DNA of 40,967 nucleotides from Woeseiaceae bacterium (GCA_021773035.1 JAJFKU010000040.1:1-40967); one strand, 5' to 3'. Numbered from the stretch's first letter, positions 8,813 through 18,610 are shown. Numbers and translations: made by a program. The notes: a model not told the origin generated them from the sequence alone.

Positions 8813-10042
8813 TTACTCGTAGCGTAAAGCGTCGATCGGATCGAGGTTTGCGGCCTTGGCGGCTGGCACGATACCGAAAACGATACCCACCGCGGCGCAG
8901 AACCCGAAACTCAAGGTCACCGCCCAAAGGGGTACATGAGCTGCCGGGAAACCTGGCAACAAAGCCGCTACCAATGCACCCAATCCATAACCAATGGCGA
9001 CACCTGCCAGGCCGCCAATCATGGTCAAGGTCAATGCTTCGATCAGGAACTGAAGCAGGATGTTCTGCCGTGTCGCACCCAGCGCTTTGAGAATTCCGAT
9101 TTCGCGTGTTCTTTCGGTAACCGACACCAGCATGATATTCATGATGCCGATGCCGCCGACCAATAGTGATATGCCAACGATGCCGACAGATACGGCGGTC
9201 ACCATATTGATGACTGCATTAAAGGATTCGGTTAGCTGTTCAGCGGTTTGGACCTTGAAATCGTCCGGCTCACCAGCTTTGAGTCCGTGTTCTTGCCGCA
9301 ATACACGACGTATCCGATCTTTCACTTCTTCCTGGCGGTTGAGGTCATCGACCAGTACCTGAATCTGTATATCCAGATCTTTGGACGCCCCCATGATGCG
9401 TTTGGCCGTACCGTAGGGAAGCAATACAATATTGTCTTGCGAAAAACCCAGCAGTTCCCCCCGTTTTTCCAGAACGCCAACGACTTTGCACCACTCGTTG
9501 CCGACATGGAAAAACTCGCCGATGGAATCATCCGGCATTTCAAGGTCCTCTATGACGTCGACGCCGATGGTACACACCAAGCGCCGGCGGGCATCGTCAT
9601 CGGCAGTAAAGAAACGACCATCCTGCAGATACATGTTATTGACGTCGGGATAACTGGGGCCAATACCAACCACCCGGGAGAATGAAACCTGTGAACGATA
9701 GCTGAGCTGACCCTGGGAACCGGACTGCGCAAACAAGACCGGTGTGATATCCGATATTCCGTCCACACGCTGGATAATGACCCGCATGTCTTCGTCTCGC
9801 AGCTTGGCAAAGCGACCCTGCATTTGTTTTTTGAATGGCGTGTAGGAACGGATGGTCAGAGAGTTGCCGCCCAGGCCGGCGAACTGCTCATTGATGGTAT
9901 AGGAGAGTCCTTGCACGATAGATACCACTGCAATGACCGACGTCACACCGATAATGATGCCCAGCGAGGTCAGCAAGGAACGGAAACCATGAGCCCAGAT
10001 GGACTCAAAAGCTGATCGGAAACTTTCAAGCAGCATGAACAT
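8813..10042 (-). CDS. MacB/FtsX-type ABC transporter permease
   Basis: 409 residues with the four-helix MacB/LolC topology: one helix near residues 20-45, a large periplasmic domain (about 50-280), then three helices between about 285 and 400 ending in the typical PAAKAANLDPIDALRYE. Proteins of this type do not carry substrate through the membrane channel-wise but transmit ATP-driven motion to the periplasm, in export of macrolides, peptides or siderophores, or in lipoprotein release. It is the last gene of a four-gene operon; its ATG shares one base with the stop of the ATPase gene (TGATG). The adaptor gene in the same operon makes tripartite efflux more likely than Lol-type sorting. Confidence 0.92.
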   Translation of the reverse strand: MFMLLESFRSAFESIWAHGFRSLLTSLGIIIGVTSVIAVVSIVQGLSYTINEQFAGLGGNSLTIRSYTPFKKQMQGRFAKLRDEDMRVIIQRVDGISDITPVLFAQSGSQGQLSYRSQVSFSRVVGIGPSYPDVNNMYLQDGRFFTADDDARRRLVCTIGVDVIEDLEMPDDSIGEFFHVGNEWCKVVGVLEKRGELLGFSQDNIVLLPYGTAKRIMGASKDLDIQIQVLVDDLNRQEEVKDRIRRVLRQEHGLKAGEPDDFKVQTAEQLTESFNAVINMVTAVSVGIVGISLLVGGIGIMNIMLVSVTERTREIGILKALGATRQNILLQFLIEALTLTMIGGLAGVAIGYGLGALVAALLPGFPAAHVPLWAVTLSFGFCAAVGIVFGIVPAAKAANLDPIDALRYE

Positions 10043-10749
10043 CAGTTAACAGTCCTGGTATCGGAACTTACTTTGCCGTCCGCAAGATCAATTACGCGTT
10101 CACAATGCGCAGCTATGTCCGGTTCGTGCGTGACCATAATAATAGTCTGGCCTTTTTGGTGTAGCTGATCGATCAGCGCCATGATTTCCTTGCTGGTCTT
10201 GCTGTCCAGATTACCGGTAGGCTCATCCGCCAGCAATATGGCGGGTTGGCCTACCAATGCGCGTGCAATAGCGACACGTTGGCGTTGACCGCCAGACATC
10301 TGGTTGGGCCGGGAATCAAGGCGGTCACCAAGACCAACGTGTTCGAGAGCTTCTGTGGCCATACGCTTGCGCTCAGGGCGTGGAATGTGGCGGTAGACCA
10401 GTGGCTGCATCACGTTTTTCAAGGCGGATGCACGTGCCAGAAGATTAAAACTCTGGAACACAAAACCGATCTCGCGGTTGCGGGCTTTTGCCAGTTCTGC
10501 CTCGCTCATGTCTCCAACGTTGGTGCCATTCAGCCAATAGTCGCCGCTGGTAACACGGTCCAGACAACCGATGATATTCATCATCGTAGATTTGCCGGAG
10601 CCAGAGGCGCCAATGATGGCAATATACTCATTGCGCGAGATTTCCAAGTCCACCCCATCGAGGGCATTGAGCGACTGCTCACCCATCTCGTAGGTCCGGT
10701 AGACATTCTGTAGTTGGATAACCGGTGTTTCTTTGTCACCCGATTGCAT
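10042..10749 (-). CDS. ABC transporter ATP-binding protein (MacB/LolD type)
   Basis: 235 residues, the normal size for a stand-alone ATPase of this family. Walker A is GASGSGKST, the Q-loop lies in FVFQSFNLL, the signature is [15 protein letters not shown], Walker B is [12 protein letters not shown] and the switch histidine is in MVTHEPD. It powers the adjacent permease from the cytoplasmic face. In MacB of Escherichia coli the ATPase and permease are one chain; here they are separate genes with a one-base overlap, which implies translational coupling. Confidence 0.95.
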   Translation of the reverse strand: MQSGDKETPVIQLQNVYRTYEMGEQSLNALDGVDLEISRNEYIAIIGASGSGKSTMMNIIGCLDRVTSGDYWLNGTNVGDMSEAELAKARNREIGFVFQSFNLLARASALKNVMQPLVYRHIPRPERKRMATEALEHVGLGDRLDSRPNQMSGGQRQRVAIARALVGQPAILLADEPTGNLDSKTSKEIMALIDQLHQKGQTIIMVTHEPDIAAHCERVIDLADGKVSSDTRTVN

Positions 10750-11957
10750 CAGCCGCCGTTTTCCTCGGCAGCTTCTTCTTCGTCTTCCGCTTTGTCGACA
10801 TCTTCACCATCTATAAGATGCCGCAGAATTCTGAAAGGTCCGGAAATGACTAACTCACCTTCTTCCAGGCCATCGGTAATTTCCTGGTCACTATCGCTGG
10901 AAATGCCAACCTCTACTTCCTTGCGGATCGCCTTTCCATCCTGCATGACAAAGACGTAGGTCTGCTCCTCTTCGCCTTCGTCATCGTTATCCGTTTCCTC
11001 GTCGAACAGCACCGCCTGCACGGGAATCGCCAGCGTTTCATCGCTGCTCTCGGTGTAGATATCGGCACGCACACTCATGCCGGGACGTATCGTCATACTG
11101 TCCTGCTTGTCCATCAGGATTTTCACCAGGAAGGATAAGCTTGCCTGCCCCGGGGTTTGTCGGGCAACGGACGCAATTGACTGGATGGTGCCGGAAAGCG
11201 GAGTATCCGGATACGCGGCCGTGAAGACATCTGCGTTCTGGCCTTCACGAACCTGAGCGATGTCAGCCTCGTCTACCTGGACTTCTGTCAGCGTTTCCGA
11301 AGGATCGGCAATGACCATCATCGTGGAACCCGGAATATTCGTGGTGCCAGCGATGACGGTTTCGCCGACCTTGATGTCGACCTGGATAACAACACCGTCA
11401 ATTGGCGACGTGATTCGCGTCTTTGCAAGCAACTCCTCTGACTGATCGAGTGCGGCGCGTCCTTGTGCAAGGGATTCCTGCAGGGAGCGAAGATCGACTC
11501 TTGCCAGAGCCAGCTCACTTTTCAGCGATTCGTAGCTGTCCTCATCAACCAGGTTTTTGGCAAACATGGCTTTCTGGCGCTCAAAGCGATCGGCAAGCGT
11601 ATTGATCAGCAGACGTTGCCGTTCTATGGCAATTTGCTGAATACGCACCTGTGCCTCCGCCTGATCCACCTGGGCCTGATACGTCTTGGGATCCAGGGTA
11701 ATGACCGGGTCGCCTTTCATTACTTCGTCCGCCTCTTCGACGTGCAGTTCGGTAACCTGGCCGATTACTTCGGAGCGCAATTGCACTTGCTCGCGAAACG
11801 TGAGGGTGCCTGAGGCAAGGATCGAACTCTGGATCAGTTTGAGCTCGGCCTTTTGAACTTCAACCTGTTTGGCATCGGTACCGCCGGTACACTTCGAAAT
11901 CAATGGCAGACCGATCAGCAGCACCGCGAGTCCGGCGAAAATCAGGAGCTTTTTCAT
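10749..11957 (-). CDS. MacA-like periplasmic adaptor (HlyD/RND-MFP family)
   Basis: 402 residues. An N-terminal hydrophobic anchor ([19 protein letters not shown]) is followed by a biotinyl-lipoyl-like domain ([19 protein letters not shown]), a coiled-coil hairpin (about residues 95-170), the second lipoyl half ([20 protein letters not shown]), a beta-barrel and a membrane-proximal domain. Such adaptors link an inner-membrane ABC transporter to an outer-membrane TolC channel. The C-terminus is unusually acidic, ending in a run rich in E and D. No TolC gene is present in the window, so a channel encoded elsewhere is presumably shared. It is coupled to the ATPase gene by a TGATG overlap. Confidence 0.93.
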   Translation of the reverse strand: MKKLLIFAGLAVLLIGLPLISKCTGGTDAKQVEVQKAELKLIQSSILASGTLTFREQVQLRSEVIGQVTELHVEEADEVMKGDPVITLDPKTYQAQVDQAEAQVRIQQIAIERQRLLINTLADRFERQKAMFAKNLVDEDSYESLKSELALARVDLRSLQESLAQGRAALDQSEELLAKTRITSPIDGVVIQVDIKVGETVIAGTTNIPGSTMMVIADPSETLTEVQVDEADIAQVREGQNADVFTAAYPDTPLSGTIQSIASVARQTPGQASLSFLVKILMDKQDSMTIRPGMSVRADIYTESSDETLAIPVQAVLFDEETDNDDEGEEEQTYVFVMQDGKAIRKEVEVGISSDSDQEITDGLEEGELVISGPFRILRHLIDGEDVDKAEDEEEAAEENGG

Positions 11958-11969
11958 CAGTCGATCCCG

Positions 11970-12674
11970 TCAGGCCATCAGGCCCCAAACACCAAATACC
12001 AACACCCACGGCAGTACCGCAATGATGGTTGATTTCACAATCGTGGCACCCGTCCAACGGGCATAGCCGATGCTTACCAGGAAAAGCGTCCAGAAATTGA
12101 TCAGCGACAACGAATTGCCCCATGTAAACAATGGATCGTCGGGACTCGCATGAATGATCAGCGAGTTCAGCGACAAGACCTGAAGTTTCTCTCCGGCGAG
12201 TTGGTTCGAGTCCGCCATGAGAATCACCACAAAAGCGGCCAGAGTGGCAAACACACCTACAAATGATGTCCAGACACTGAGTGAAAACCATTGGCCAAAG
12301 CCGATTTCCGCACCGGTGGTTAATTTGTTGGCGAGGTGCAAATAGGTTGCCTGGACGGTGTAGATGGCCAGGGACATGACCACAATAGCAACGACGGTTG
12401 TCCAGCTACTGGTTCCAAGCGTCATGAATTGACGGATAGGACCCGCACTTTCGGCACGGTCCTCGGCGGGCACCTGCCTGATAGTTTCTTCAACCAGCCA
12501 TGGAAAATCCACCCAGTTGTAGTAGTAGAGCATTAGGCCCGAGGCCAGCAATATTGAGATAAGCAGAGGCCACCATAACCAGGATGTGTGTGACTTGATT
12601 TCGTCCAGGGCCTTGCCCGGCGCGGCAACGATATCCATCATTGCATTGAACATTGAATAGGAATTATCAGCCAT
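11970..12674 (-). CDS. Yip1-family membrane protein
   Basis: 234 residues with about five transmembrane helices and the Yip1-domain layout (PF04893): a short N-terminal cytoplasmic part (FNAMMDIVAAPGKALDEIK), then hydrophobic segments starting WLWWPLLISILLASGLMLYYY. The domain is known from eukaryotic Rab-binding proteins. Bacterial versions are often found next to MacAB-type transporters, but their molecular role is unknown. It is first in the operon, only 12 bases before the adaptor gene, so it is almost certainly co-transcribed with the pump. Confidence 0.85.
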   Translation of the reverse strand: MADNSYSMFNAMMDIVAAPGKALDEIKSHTSWLWWPLLISILLASGLMLYYYNWVDFPWLVEETIRQVPAEDRAESAGPIRQFMTLGTSSWTTVVAIVVMSLAIYTVQATYLHLANKLTTGAEIGFGQWFSLSVWTSFVGVFATLAAFVVILMADSNQLAGEKLQVLSLNSLIIHASPDDPLFTWGNSLSLINFWTLFLVSIGYARWTGATIVKSTIIAVLPWVLVFGVWGLMA

Positions 12675-12956
12675 TTTTTCTCTCCCATCTGTAGCGCCAT
12701 TTCCTTAGCGCAGCGCTATGGAAATGGTCATTTTCTTGTTGAATGCAAGTATCTACTGTTTTTGTCCCCCACAACAGGGTCAAAAGCATCGATGGCAGGG
12801 CGGACATTATGCACAGGACTGGATGAGACCGGAAACCGGGCTCCAGAAAGCGCAAGCTATGCTCGAAGACGACGGACCTCGAAACTGCGTATTCGGTCTT
12901 CGACGCGATAGGTTCCCTAATGTATTCTCCGGCACTCGGACAATGACGGGACGTGT

Positions 12957-15080
12957 ATGAGATCGATATTCGACATAGTACGGCGTTGGTTGCGATTCGG
13001 TTCGAAACAAGGCTCAGCGCGACAACGAAATAGTGAAGTGACCCATCGGCGGCACGATGCCGCCGACAGAACGAAAACGGCGTCGCGCCCGGCACAAGCC
13101 CCAGAAAGTCCTTGCAAGCAAGCCGTAGTATCAGAAGTCACCGCGGAATTGCTGCAGGATCTAAGGTCTGCCTCCGAGAACCGCGTAAAAGGTCCGTTGT
13201 GGTTACTGCCTCGCGTCACTACGGGTGACCCGCAGCCCATGCTCAAGCATCAGGCAGAAGCGCTGGCACGGTTATCGCAGAATGATTTTCACTCGGGCGT
13301 CATTCACCTGCCGACCGGTTCCGGTAAGACCCGAGTGGGCATCGAAATTGCGGCCCGATGTCTGGAGCATCCGCAAGACAGGGTCATCTGGGCGACGAGT
13401 GGTGTCAGCCTTTTGCGTCAGTCCATCATTCGTTTGGTGGAGATGCTGGGCCGCTTCGATCGCGAATTGGCGATGCGCTGGGCTGGTTCTGATCACATAC
13501 AAGACGATGCGTTGTTTGATGAGGCAGACGTCGTATTTGTCACTCGTGATACGCTGACCAAGTGGCTCGCGAGAGCCGCCGATGGGCGCATTCCTGACGA
13601 TCCACTGCGGACTGCGCTGACAGCGCGCAAGGGTTCTCGTGCCGCAAGAAATATCACGCTGATTTATGATGAATGTCATGAGCTTGGTGCGAGGGGTCTG
13701 CAGCGTGCCTGGAAAAAGTTCGATGACAAGGTATTGTCGTTGGGTAATGCTGAAGACCGTTTCACGGTCATCGGTCTTAGCGCCACCCCGATGCCGACCG
13801 CTACCGATGCGCATGATCTGCTTCAGGACAGTATTTTTCCGGTCCGCGAAGGTACCACCACTCAGAAAGACTGGGATGTGCTTGTACACCACAGTGAGAC
13901 AACGCAAACACTGACGGACCTGAAGATTCTCTGTCCGATTAATTTGTCGCTGCAGAAGTCCGGCTTTTTCGATATACCCGAGCGTCTGGTGTCACGCATT
14001 ATCGATGAAGTGATGTCCGAGGATACATTGCGTCGCGGCGACAGTTCAGAAAAGCAATGGGCGCGTGAATTCTCGCTGGCGTTCAATCGTAAAGTGATGA
14101 CGCATCCGGATATTCTCGATTTTCTTGCCGACCGCATTGCACGTCGATTGCCTGTGATGGGCAAAACAATGTTGTTCTGCGCCTCGGTAGAAGCTGCCAA
14201 CTATATGGTTGACCGACTGCGGCGCAACAAGCGCGTCGGCGAAGGGCTGGTTACGCTCGTCCATAGCCGAATGGAGGATCGCGAGATCGCCGAGATGGAG
14301 GACGATGCGGAAGAGGAAATCGTACGTCCGGAGAAGCAAATTCAGGAGTTTCTTGATCGGGGCCATGAGCCTTGTGTGATGGTCAATGTCGGCATGTTGA
14401 CGACGGGGTTTGACGACCCCAAAGTACGTTGTGTCGTACTCGCGCGGTTAACGTTCAGTAAGAACCTGTTCTGGCAAATGATCGGCCGAGGGCTGCGTGG
14501 ACCGTTTGCCGGTGGCACGCCGGATTGCTACATCATCGATCCCATCCGGCTCACCGAGCGTTTCGAGGTGTTTGAGGGTTACCGGCCGGATCTGGACAGG
14601 CGAGGCATTCCGCAAACAGACCTGGAGGATCGCAACAGCGCCATACATGATCCGGCAGACCTGGCGCCGTTGAGCTGTGAGCGCGAGCCGCCACCCCAAT
14701 CCGGCGTGGTCATCGACTCGGCAATTCGCTGGGGTGTGCGCAGAGCCTTGCGCGCTTTTCTCAACGGGAAGAAATTCAACCTCGAGAAGGTCAATCGGGC
14801 GCTCAATGAGGTACAAATCGTCCACGGCAAAGACGGCAGCACAAAGATTGTGCCGGCTGCGGGGGAAGTTACTGCGGAGAATCCGTATGCGATCCTTGAG
14901 GCGCACATCCGCAGCCTCGAAAACAGCATCGGTCGTGATCTCCCCTGGCTCTATGGCTTACTGCCGACACGTCTTGATGATATCGCAAGAAAAACGTTCT
15001 TACGAAAACTACAAGTCATCCGCAAGCGGAAAATCGCCTCGCTGGACGCCTGGCACGAGTATGAATTGAAACGACTGTAG
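12957..15080 (+). CDS. Stand-alone superfamily 2 DECH-box helicase (ResIII-like)
   Basis: 707 residues. After a basic, probably disordered N-terminus (1-60) come the SF2 motifs: Walker A with GSGKT at 121-125, a DECH box at 238-241 (LIYDECHELG), SATP at 275-278, and motif VI QMIGRGLRGP around 508-513. Between about 385 and 520 lies the second RecA-like lobe (MLFCASVEAANYMVDRLR, VGMLTTGFDDPKVR). Such proteins resemble the motor of type I/III restriction enzymes and of several defence systems. No nuclease or methylase domain is seen in it or beside it, so it may act in repair, RNA metabolism or as a lone defence component. The C-terminal 170 residues are charged and unassigned. Confidence 0.87.
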   Translation: MRSIFDIVRRWLRFGSKQGSARQRNSEVTHRRHDAADRTKTASRPAQAPESPCKQAVVSEVTAELLQDLRSASENRVKGPLWLLPRVTTGDPQPMLKHQAEALARLSQNDFHSGVIHLPTGSGKTRVGIEIAARCLEHPQDRVIWATSGVSLLRQSIIRLVEMLGRFDRELAMRWAGSDHIQDDALFDEADVVFVTRDTLTKWLARAADGRIPDDPLRTALTARKGSRAARNITLIYDECHELGARGLQRAWKKFDDKVLSLGNAEDRFTVIGLSATPMPTATDAHDLLQDSIFPVREGTTTQKDWDVLVHHSETTQTLTDLKILCPINLSLQKSGFFDIPERLVSRIIDEVMSEDTLRRGDSSEKQWAREFSLAFNRKVMTHPDILDFLADRIARRLPVMGKTMLFCASVEAANYMVDRLRRNKRVGEGLVTLVHSRMEDREIAEMEDDAEEEIVRPEKQIQEFLDRGHEPCVMVNVGMLTTGFDDPKVRCVVLARLTFSKNLFWQMIGRGLRGPFAGGTPDCYIIDPIRLTERFEVFEGYRPDLDRRGIPQTDLEDRNSAIHDPADLAPLSCEREPPPQSGVVIDSAIRWGVRRALRAFLNGKKFNLEKVNRALNEVQIVHGKDGSTKIVPAAGEVTAENPYAILEAHIRSLENSIGRDLPWLYGLLPTRLDDIARKTFLRKLQVIRKRKIASLDAWHEYELKRL

Positions 15081-15367
15081 TATTTTTATTGATTGCCTTT
15101 TTAGTTCTTCACACGAATGGCTGCTGGAATCATTGAGAAAGAGGCCAGTTGGTCTGAATATTTGCTCAGAGCTTGCTTGAGCGGCGACGGCATCGAGAGT
15201 TGCCAGGCAGCTCGCTCATCCTGCCTCGCGCGGCGGTCCGGAAAAATTCTGAGAATCCGTGGGCAAAACCGCGGCTGTTTCCTGCTTTGACTATTAGAAG
15301 CCGGGTCAATGGGCTTGTCCAGACCGGCGTATGACCCTGTACACGCTAGTCAAGCTGGAGAATTTCC
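15081..15367. other. Intergenic region before the PD40 lipoprotein gene
   Basis: 287 bases without a recognisable gene. Several in-frame stops interrupt every frame. The ribosome site CTGGAG at 15355-15360 serves the GTG start at 15368. No clear promoter or terminator was found. Confidence 0.4.
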
Positions 15368-17053
15368 GTGAGAACTCATGTTAATGCGCCAAGACGATTC
15401 CGAGCCAGACGAATCCTTTTCCCTCTCTGCGCAGCGTTGTTTTTGTTGTCAGGCTGCGGTGGCGGAGGAGGCGGATCAGCCGTCTCACCGCCGCCGCCCC
15501 CGCCCCCGCCCCCACCGCCACCGCCACCGCCGCAGTCGGTCTTTTTCCTGGCGCAGGAACCCAACACCCAGCAGTCACATGTGTTTTCAGCGTCCGATGA
15601 GGGTGGGGCGCTTGTGCAGCTTACGCCGGCATTTACGAACGCGACCGGCAATGCCGCAGCGTTTTCCGTGTCTCCGGACCGACAGAGCATCGCGTATGCT
15701 GCAGATGCAAATATGAATAACACCTTCGAGCTGTTTGTCGTGCCAGCCGCCGGCGGAACGCCAGTTCAGGTCAGTGGCGGATTCCCGGTGGGTACCCGGA
15801 TCAACGAAATCGCCTGGGCCCCCGACAGTTCTCAAGTCGCTTACGTCGCTAACCCGCAGGGACGCGCACCGCGTGGGTTTAGCCACTGGGAGGTTTTCCT
15901 GGTCGATCGCGACGGCAGTAACGACCGCAAGATCAACGGAAGCGTCGGTTCTCCTCCGGTAGTATCGGTCTCAGGCATCAAATGGTCGCCGGACAGTCGC
16001 TATATCGCACAGGTGGTGCTGAGTCTCGATCCCTTCCAGACGATCGTGGGATTCAACACTTTCGACACAACGGCGGGTGCGCCGAACAGTACCCGTATAT
16101 CGCCGACGCTCGACTACCTGAATGGTGAGCGCATTAACTTTCGCTATGAGTGGTCTGCCGATAGCACGCGAATCGCGTACCTGTCCAGCCACGAAGCGGC
16201 CGGTACCACTCAGTTGTACACGGCCATGGCCGACGGTTCCGGTAGTACGAGGATCAACGCTGCGCTGGTTGCTGCGGGCGATGTCTATCGTTTTAATTGG
16301 GCGCCTGACGGAAGCCGCATCGCGTATCAGGCCACCCAGCTGAGCAGTGCGCGTACGGATCTGTTCGTGAGCGACTTCGACGGCGGTAACAATCAGCGAA
16401 TCAACACGGGCGGCACGCTGCAGCCCAATCAAACTGCCGAATTGAGCTGGTCGCCCGACAGCAGTCGGCTGGCTTTCAGGCTGGACGAGGATATCGACGA
16501 TGTCCGGGAAGTCTACGTCTCGAGCGCCGATGGCAGCAGTCCTGTAAAGGTGCATCCAGCGCTGGCCGCCGGTCAGGCTGCGCTCAATCCGATCTGGTCA
16601 CCCGACGGGCAACAGCTGGCGTATCGGAGCAACGCCGATGACGTCAGTACCTTTGAACTCTACATCAGCGACGTCGATGGTAGCGGCCCGGTCAAGGTCA
16701 ATGGGCCGCTGATCCAGAATGGTAACGTATCGGGCGGTGTAAATTGGTCTCCGGATGGACTTCGAATTAGCTACGTTGCGGATCAGGGCCAGTTTGGCAC
16801 AGTGGAGCTTTACGTAAGTACAGTCGATGGTCTGAGCAACAATCGCGTCAACGCCCCCATCACAGCCGCCAACGTGGATATCAGTCCGTCTGCCATTACC
16901 TGGGCCGATGACAGTACCCGCATCGTCTTCGTCGACAGAGCCGACGATTTTCCCCTGCCTGAGACGCTTGACATATGGGCCGGAACGGTTGACGGTTCGA
17001 TGCCCATCATGCTGAACGAAACAAACAACTTTTTCGGTGTCTTCGCGTACTAG
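15368..17053 (+). CDS. PD40 beta-propeller lipoprotein with a poly-proline linker
   Basis: 561 residues. The signal peptide ends in the lipobox LLSGC, so the mature N-terminus is lipidated. It is followed by six glycines, AVS and fifteen consecutive prolines, a stiff spacer. The rest is a TolB-like propeller with at least eight PD40 repeats of the form WSPDSxxIAY and LYVxxxDG (for example WAPDSSQVAYVA, WSPDGQQLAYRS, WADDSTRIVFVD). PD40 propellers bind partner proteins. Location is probably the outer membrane facing the periplasm or outside. The start is GTG at 15368, with CTGGAG upstream. Translating the proline run should require EF-P. Confidence 0.85.
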   Translation: MRTHVNAPRRFRARRILFPLCAALFLLSGCGGGGGGSAVSPPPPPPPPPPPPPPPQSVFFLAQEPNTQQSHVFSASDEGGALVQLTPAFTNATGNAAAFSVSPDRQSIAYAADANMNNTFELFVVPAAGGTPVQVSGGFPVGTRINEIAWAPDSSQVAYVANPQGRAPRGFSHWEVFLVDRDGSNDRKINGSVGSPPVVSVSGIKWSPDSRYIAQVVLSLDPFQTIVGFNTFDTTAGAPNSTRISPTLDYLNGERINFRYEWSADSTRIAYLSSHEAAGTTQLYTAMADGSGSTRINAALVAAGDVYRFNWAPDGSRIAYQATQLSSARTDLFVSDFDGGNNQRINTGGTLQPNQTAELSWSPDSSRLAFRLDEDIDDVREVYVSSADGSSPVKVHPALAAGQAALNPIWSPDGQQLAYRSNADDVSTFELYISDVDGSGPVKVNGPLIQNGNVSGGVNWSPDGLRISYVADQGQFGTVELYVSTVDGLSNNRVNAPITAANVDISPSAITWADDSTRIVFVDRADDFPLPETLDIWAGTVDGSMPIMLNETNNFFGVFAY

Positions 17054-17090
17054 GGAGTATGCGGCGATCTGCTATGGAGGCTGGGTAATC

Positions 17091-17843
17091 TTGAAATCGA
17101 TAAACACGCTGGTTGTACTGCTGCTGATCGCATCCAATTCTCACGCGGAGTCCGCGTGCAACTTCACTGTATTTGGCGTCGGATTGGGAGTTGGGGAAAG
17201 CCAGGCCGCCGCGATTCTGGAATCCCGGGGATTTCGCCGAATTGACGCGACGAGGACGTTTACGAACGAGGAACTCTGGCCGCCAGAAGGTGTTGAACTG
17301 ACCAGAGAGCAAATGACCGTTGCAACCCATCTGACCGACCCGGAGATGTCGGCGGCACTATGGAAAATGGCTGAGACTGACGTTGAACTCAAAGAGCTTC
17401 TGGAGAGCATTCCACTGAAGCCCGAAACGCCGGTCCAGATAGGTATACACCTCGATATGGGCGACTCGCCGAGACCCGGAGGCCGCAGGAGAGCCAGTGC
17501 GAATCAGTCCGCGTCAACGGAATCCGGTGTTCGCGAAATTAGTGTCGCCTACATATATTCCGAGGATCGCTGGCTTGGTAGAAACGAGCCAGGCGTCATT
17601 GTATTTTCAGCCGAACATGACGCTCGCGACGCCCGACGATGGGCTCAGTATTGCGGTGACGCCGGTCCACGCGATCAACAAGGGGCGAATTTCGATTCCG
17701 CCGAGCAAGAAAGATCCTGCTCAACGGATCCGACAGGGAGCGGCGGCACGTTCATGCAAATTACCGTTCAAGACAAATTGGCAAATCACTGCTTTTATCA
17801 ATACTCGTCCCGTGGACAGGGTGGAGACGAGAGACTTCGGTAG
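17091..17843 (+). CDS. Exported hypothetical protein
   Basis: About 250 residues, family not recognised. A signal peptide (LKSINTLVVLLLIASNSHAES) is followed by a segment FGVGLGVGESQAAAILESRGF, then charged sequence with a Gly/Arg-rich stretch PRPGGRRRASAN and several cysteines (near the mature N-terminus and in the last 70 residues) that might form disulfides. The start is taken as TTG at 17091, because GGAGG at 17076-17080 precedes it and an earlier in-frame start would overlap the PD40 gene. It probably shares a transcript with that gene (37-base gap) and may act with it in the envelope. Confidence 0.6.
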   Translation: MKSINTLVVLLLIASNSHAESACNFTVFGVGLGVGESQAAAILESRGFRRIDATRTFTNEELWPPEGVELTREQMTVATHLTDPEMSAALWKMAETDVELKELLESIPLKPETPVQIGIHLDMGDSPRPGGRRRASANQSASTESGVREISVAYIYSEDRWLGRNEPGVIVFSAEHDARDARRWAQYCGDAGPRDQQGANFDSAEQERSCSTDPTGSGGTFMQITVQDKLANHCFYQYSSRGQGGDERLR

Positions 17844-17858
17844 TAGCACCGACACGAG

Positions 17859-18011
17859 CTAAAATCGATAGAAGAATCCTGCCGATACCTTGGCGTTATT
17901 CTCATCGAATATCATAGGACTGTCAGCCACATCGCCCAGCTGGCTTTCGTAGTCGAGTTCGCCGTAGGTGGATATCGCAATTGGTGGCCTGTAGCCGCGG
18001 TGATAGTCTGC
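17859..18011 (-). pseudogene. C-terminal remnant of a MipA/OmpV-like outer membrane protein
   Basis: About 50 codons read in the minus strand as an outer-membrane barrel end: STYGELDYESQ, LGDVADSPMI and the final KVSAGFFYRF before a stop. The G-D-x-A-D-S-P motif followed by a strand ending in YRF is what MipA/OmpV proteins carry at their C-terminus. The upstream frame loses this character near 18011 and no signal peptide or remaining barrel is present, since plus-strand gene 18064-18495 occupies that space. It is therefore a decayed fragment, perhaps left by a deletion. Confidence 0.6.
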
Positions 18012-18063
18012 ACACGAGAATACGGAGCTTGCCAAAATCGAACTCCGAACGTCAGCTCGGGAG

Positions 18064-18495
18064 ATGCGAATGTCGGGAACAACAGAAAAGCAGGGGCATT
18101 GTCTGTGTGGAGCGGTGCAGATCACGGCCAGGGAGGCAAGCAATAGCGTGGGTGCCTGTCACTGCGGTATGTGTCGACGATGGGGCGGCGGACCTTTTAT
18201 GGAAATCGACTGTGGCGTCGATGTCTCGATTAGCGGCGCGGAGAATGTCTCCGTATTTGACTCGTCCGAGTGGGCTGAGCGCGGCTTTTGCCGCAATTGC
18301 GGCACCCATCTGTTTTATCGACTCAAAGAGGCGAAGCAATACATGATGCCGGTGGACCTGTTTGATAGCAGCGAAAACCTCGTTTTCGATACGCAGGTCT
18401 TCATCGATGAAAAACCCTCTTTCTATCGTTTCGCCAATGAGACACGGGAGATGACCGGTGCGGAGATTTTTGCAATGTATGCTCCATCAGGGTGA
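18064..18495 (+). CDS. GFA-family zinc protein (formaldehyde-activating-enzyme-like)
   Basis: 143 residues of the GFA/CENP-V fold. The zinc ligands are visible as CLCG (C13, C15), CHCGMC (C34, C36, C39) and CRNCGTH further on (around residues 78-81). The family is named for glutathione-dependent formaldehyde-activating enzyme, but most bacterial members have no proven reaction. The phrase WAERGFCRNCGTHLFYRL is the family's most conserved stretch. Start at ATG 18064, or two codons later at 18070. It is followed by a DUF1801 gene on the same strand after 115 bases, a common neighbourhood of small stand-alone proteins. Confidence 0.9.
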   Translation: MRMSGTTEKQGHCLCGAVQITAREASNSVGACHCGMCRRWGGGPFMEIDCGVDVSISGAENVSVFDSSEWAERGFCRNCGTHLFYRLKEAKQYMMPVDLFDSSENLVFDTQVFIDEKPSFYRFANETREMTGAEIFAMYAPSG

Positions 18496-18610
18496 GCAAT
18501 CCATGAGGTGTGATCGATTCGGCCGGCAGCGATACGGCGCGATGCGTTTACAGGACTGGGAATCGCTCAGTTGAGTCGCACAGAAGTGCTCGAGTGCCAC
18601 AGGGGCTAGT

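Noticed and set aside
15376..15723. Glycine-rich minus-strand frame opposite the poly-proline lipoprotein
   Set aside because: The glycine run is only the complement of the proline codons, and the plus-strand signal peptide with lipobox is convincing.
17497..17862. Second plus-strand frame across the end of the exported unknown gene
   Set aside because: The frame starting at 17091 keeps a signal peptide and a continuous acidic protein, while the alternative is basic and lacks a start signal.
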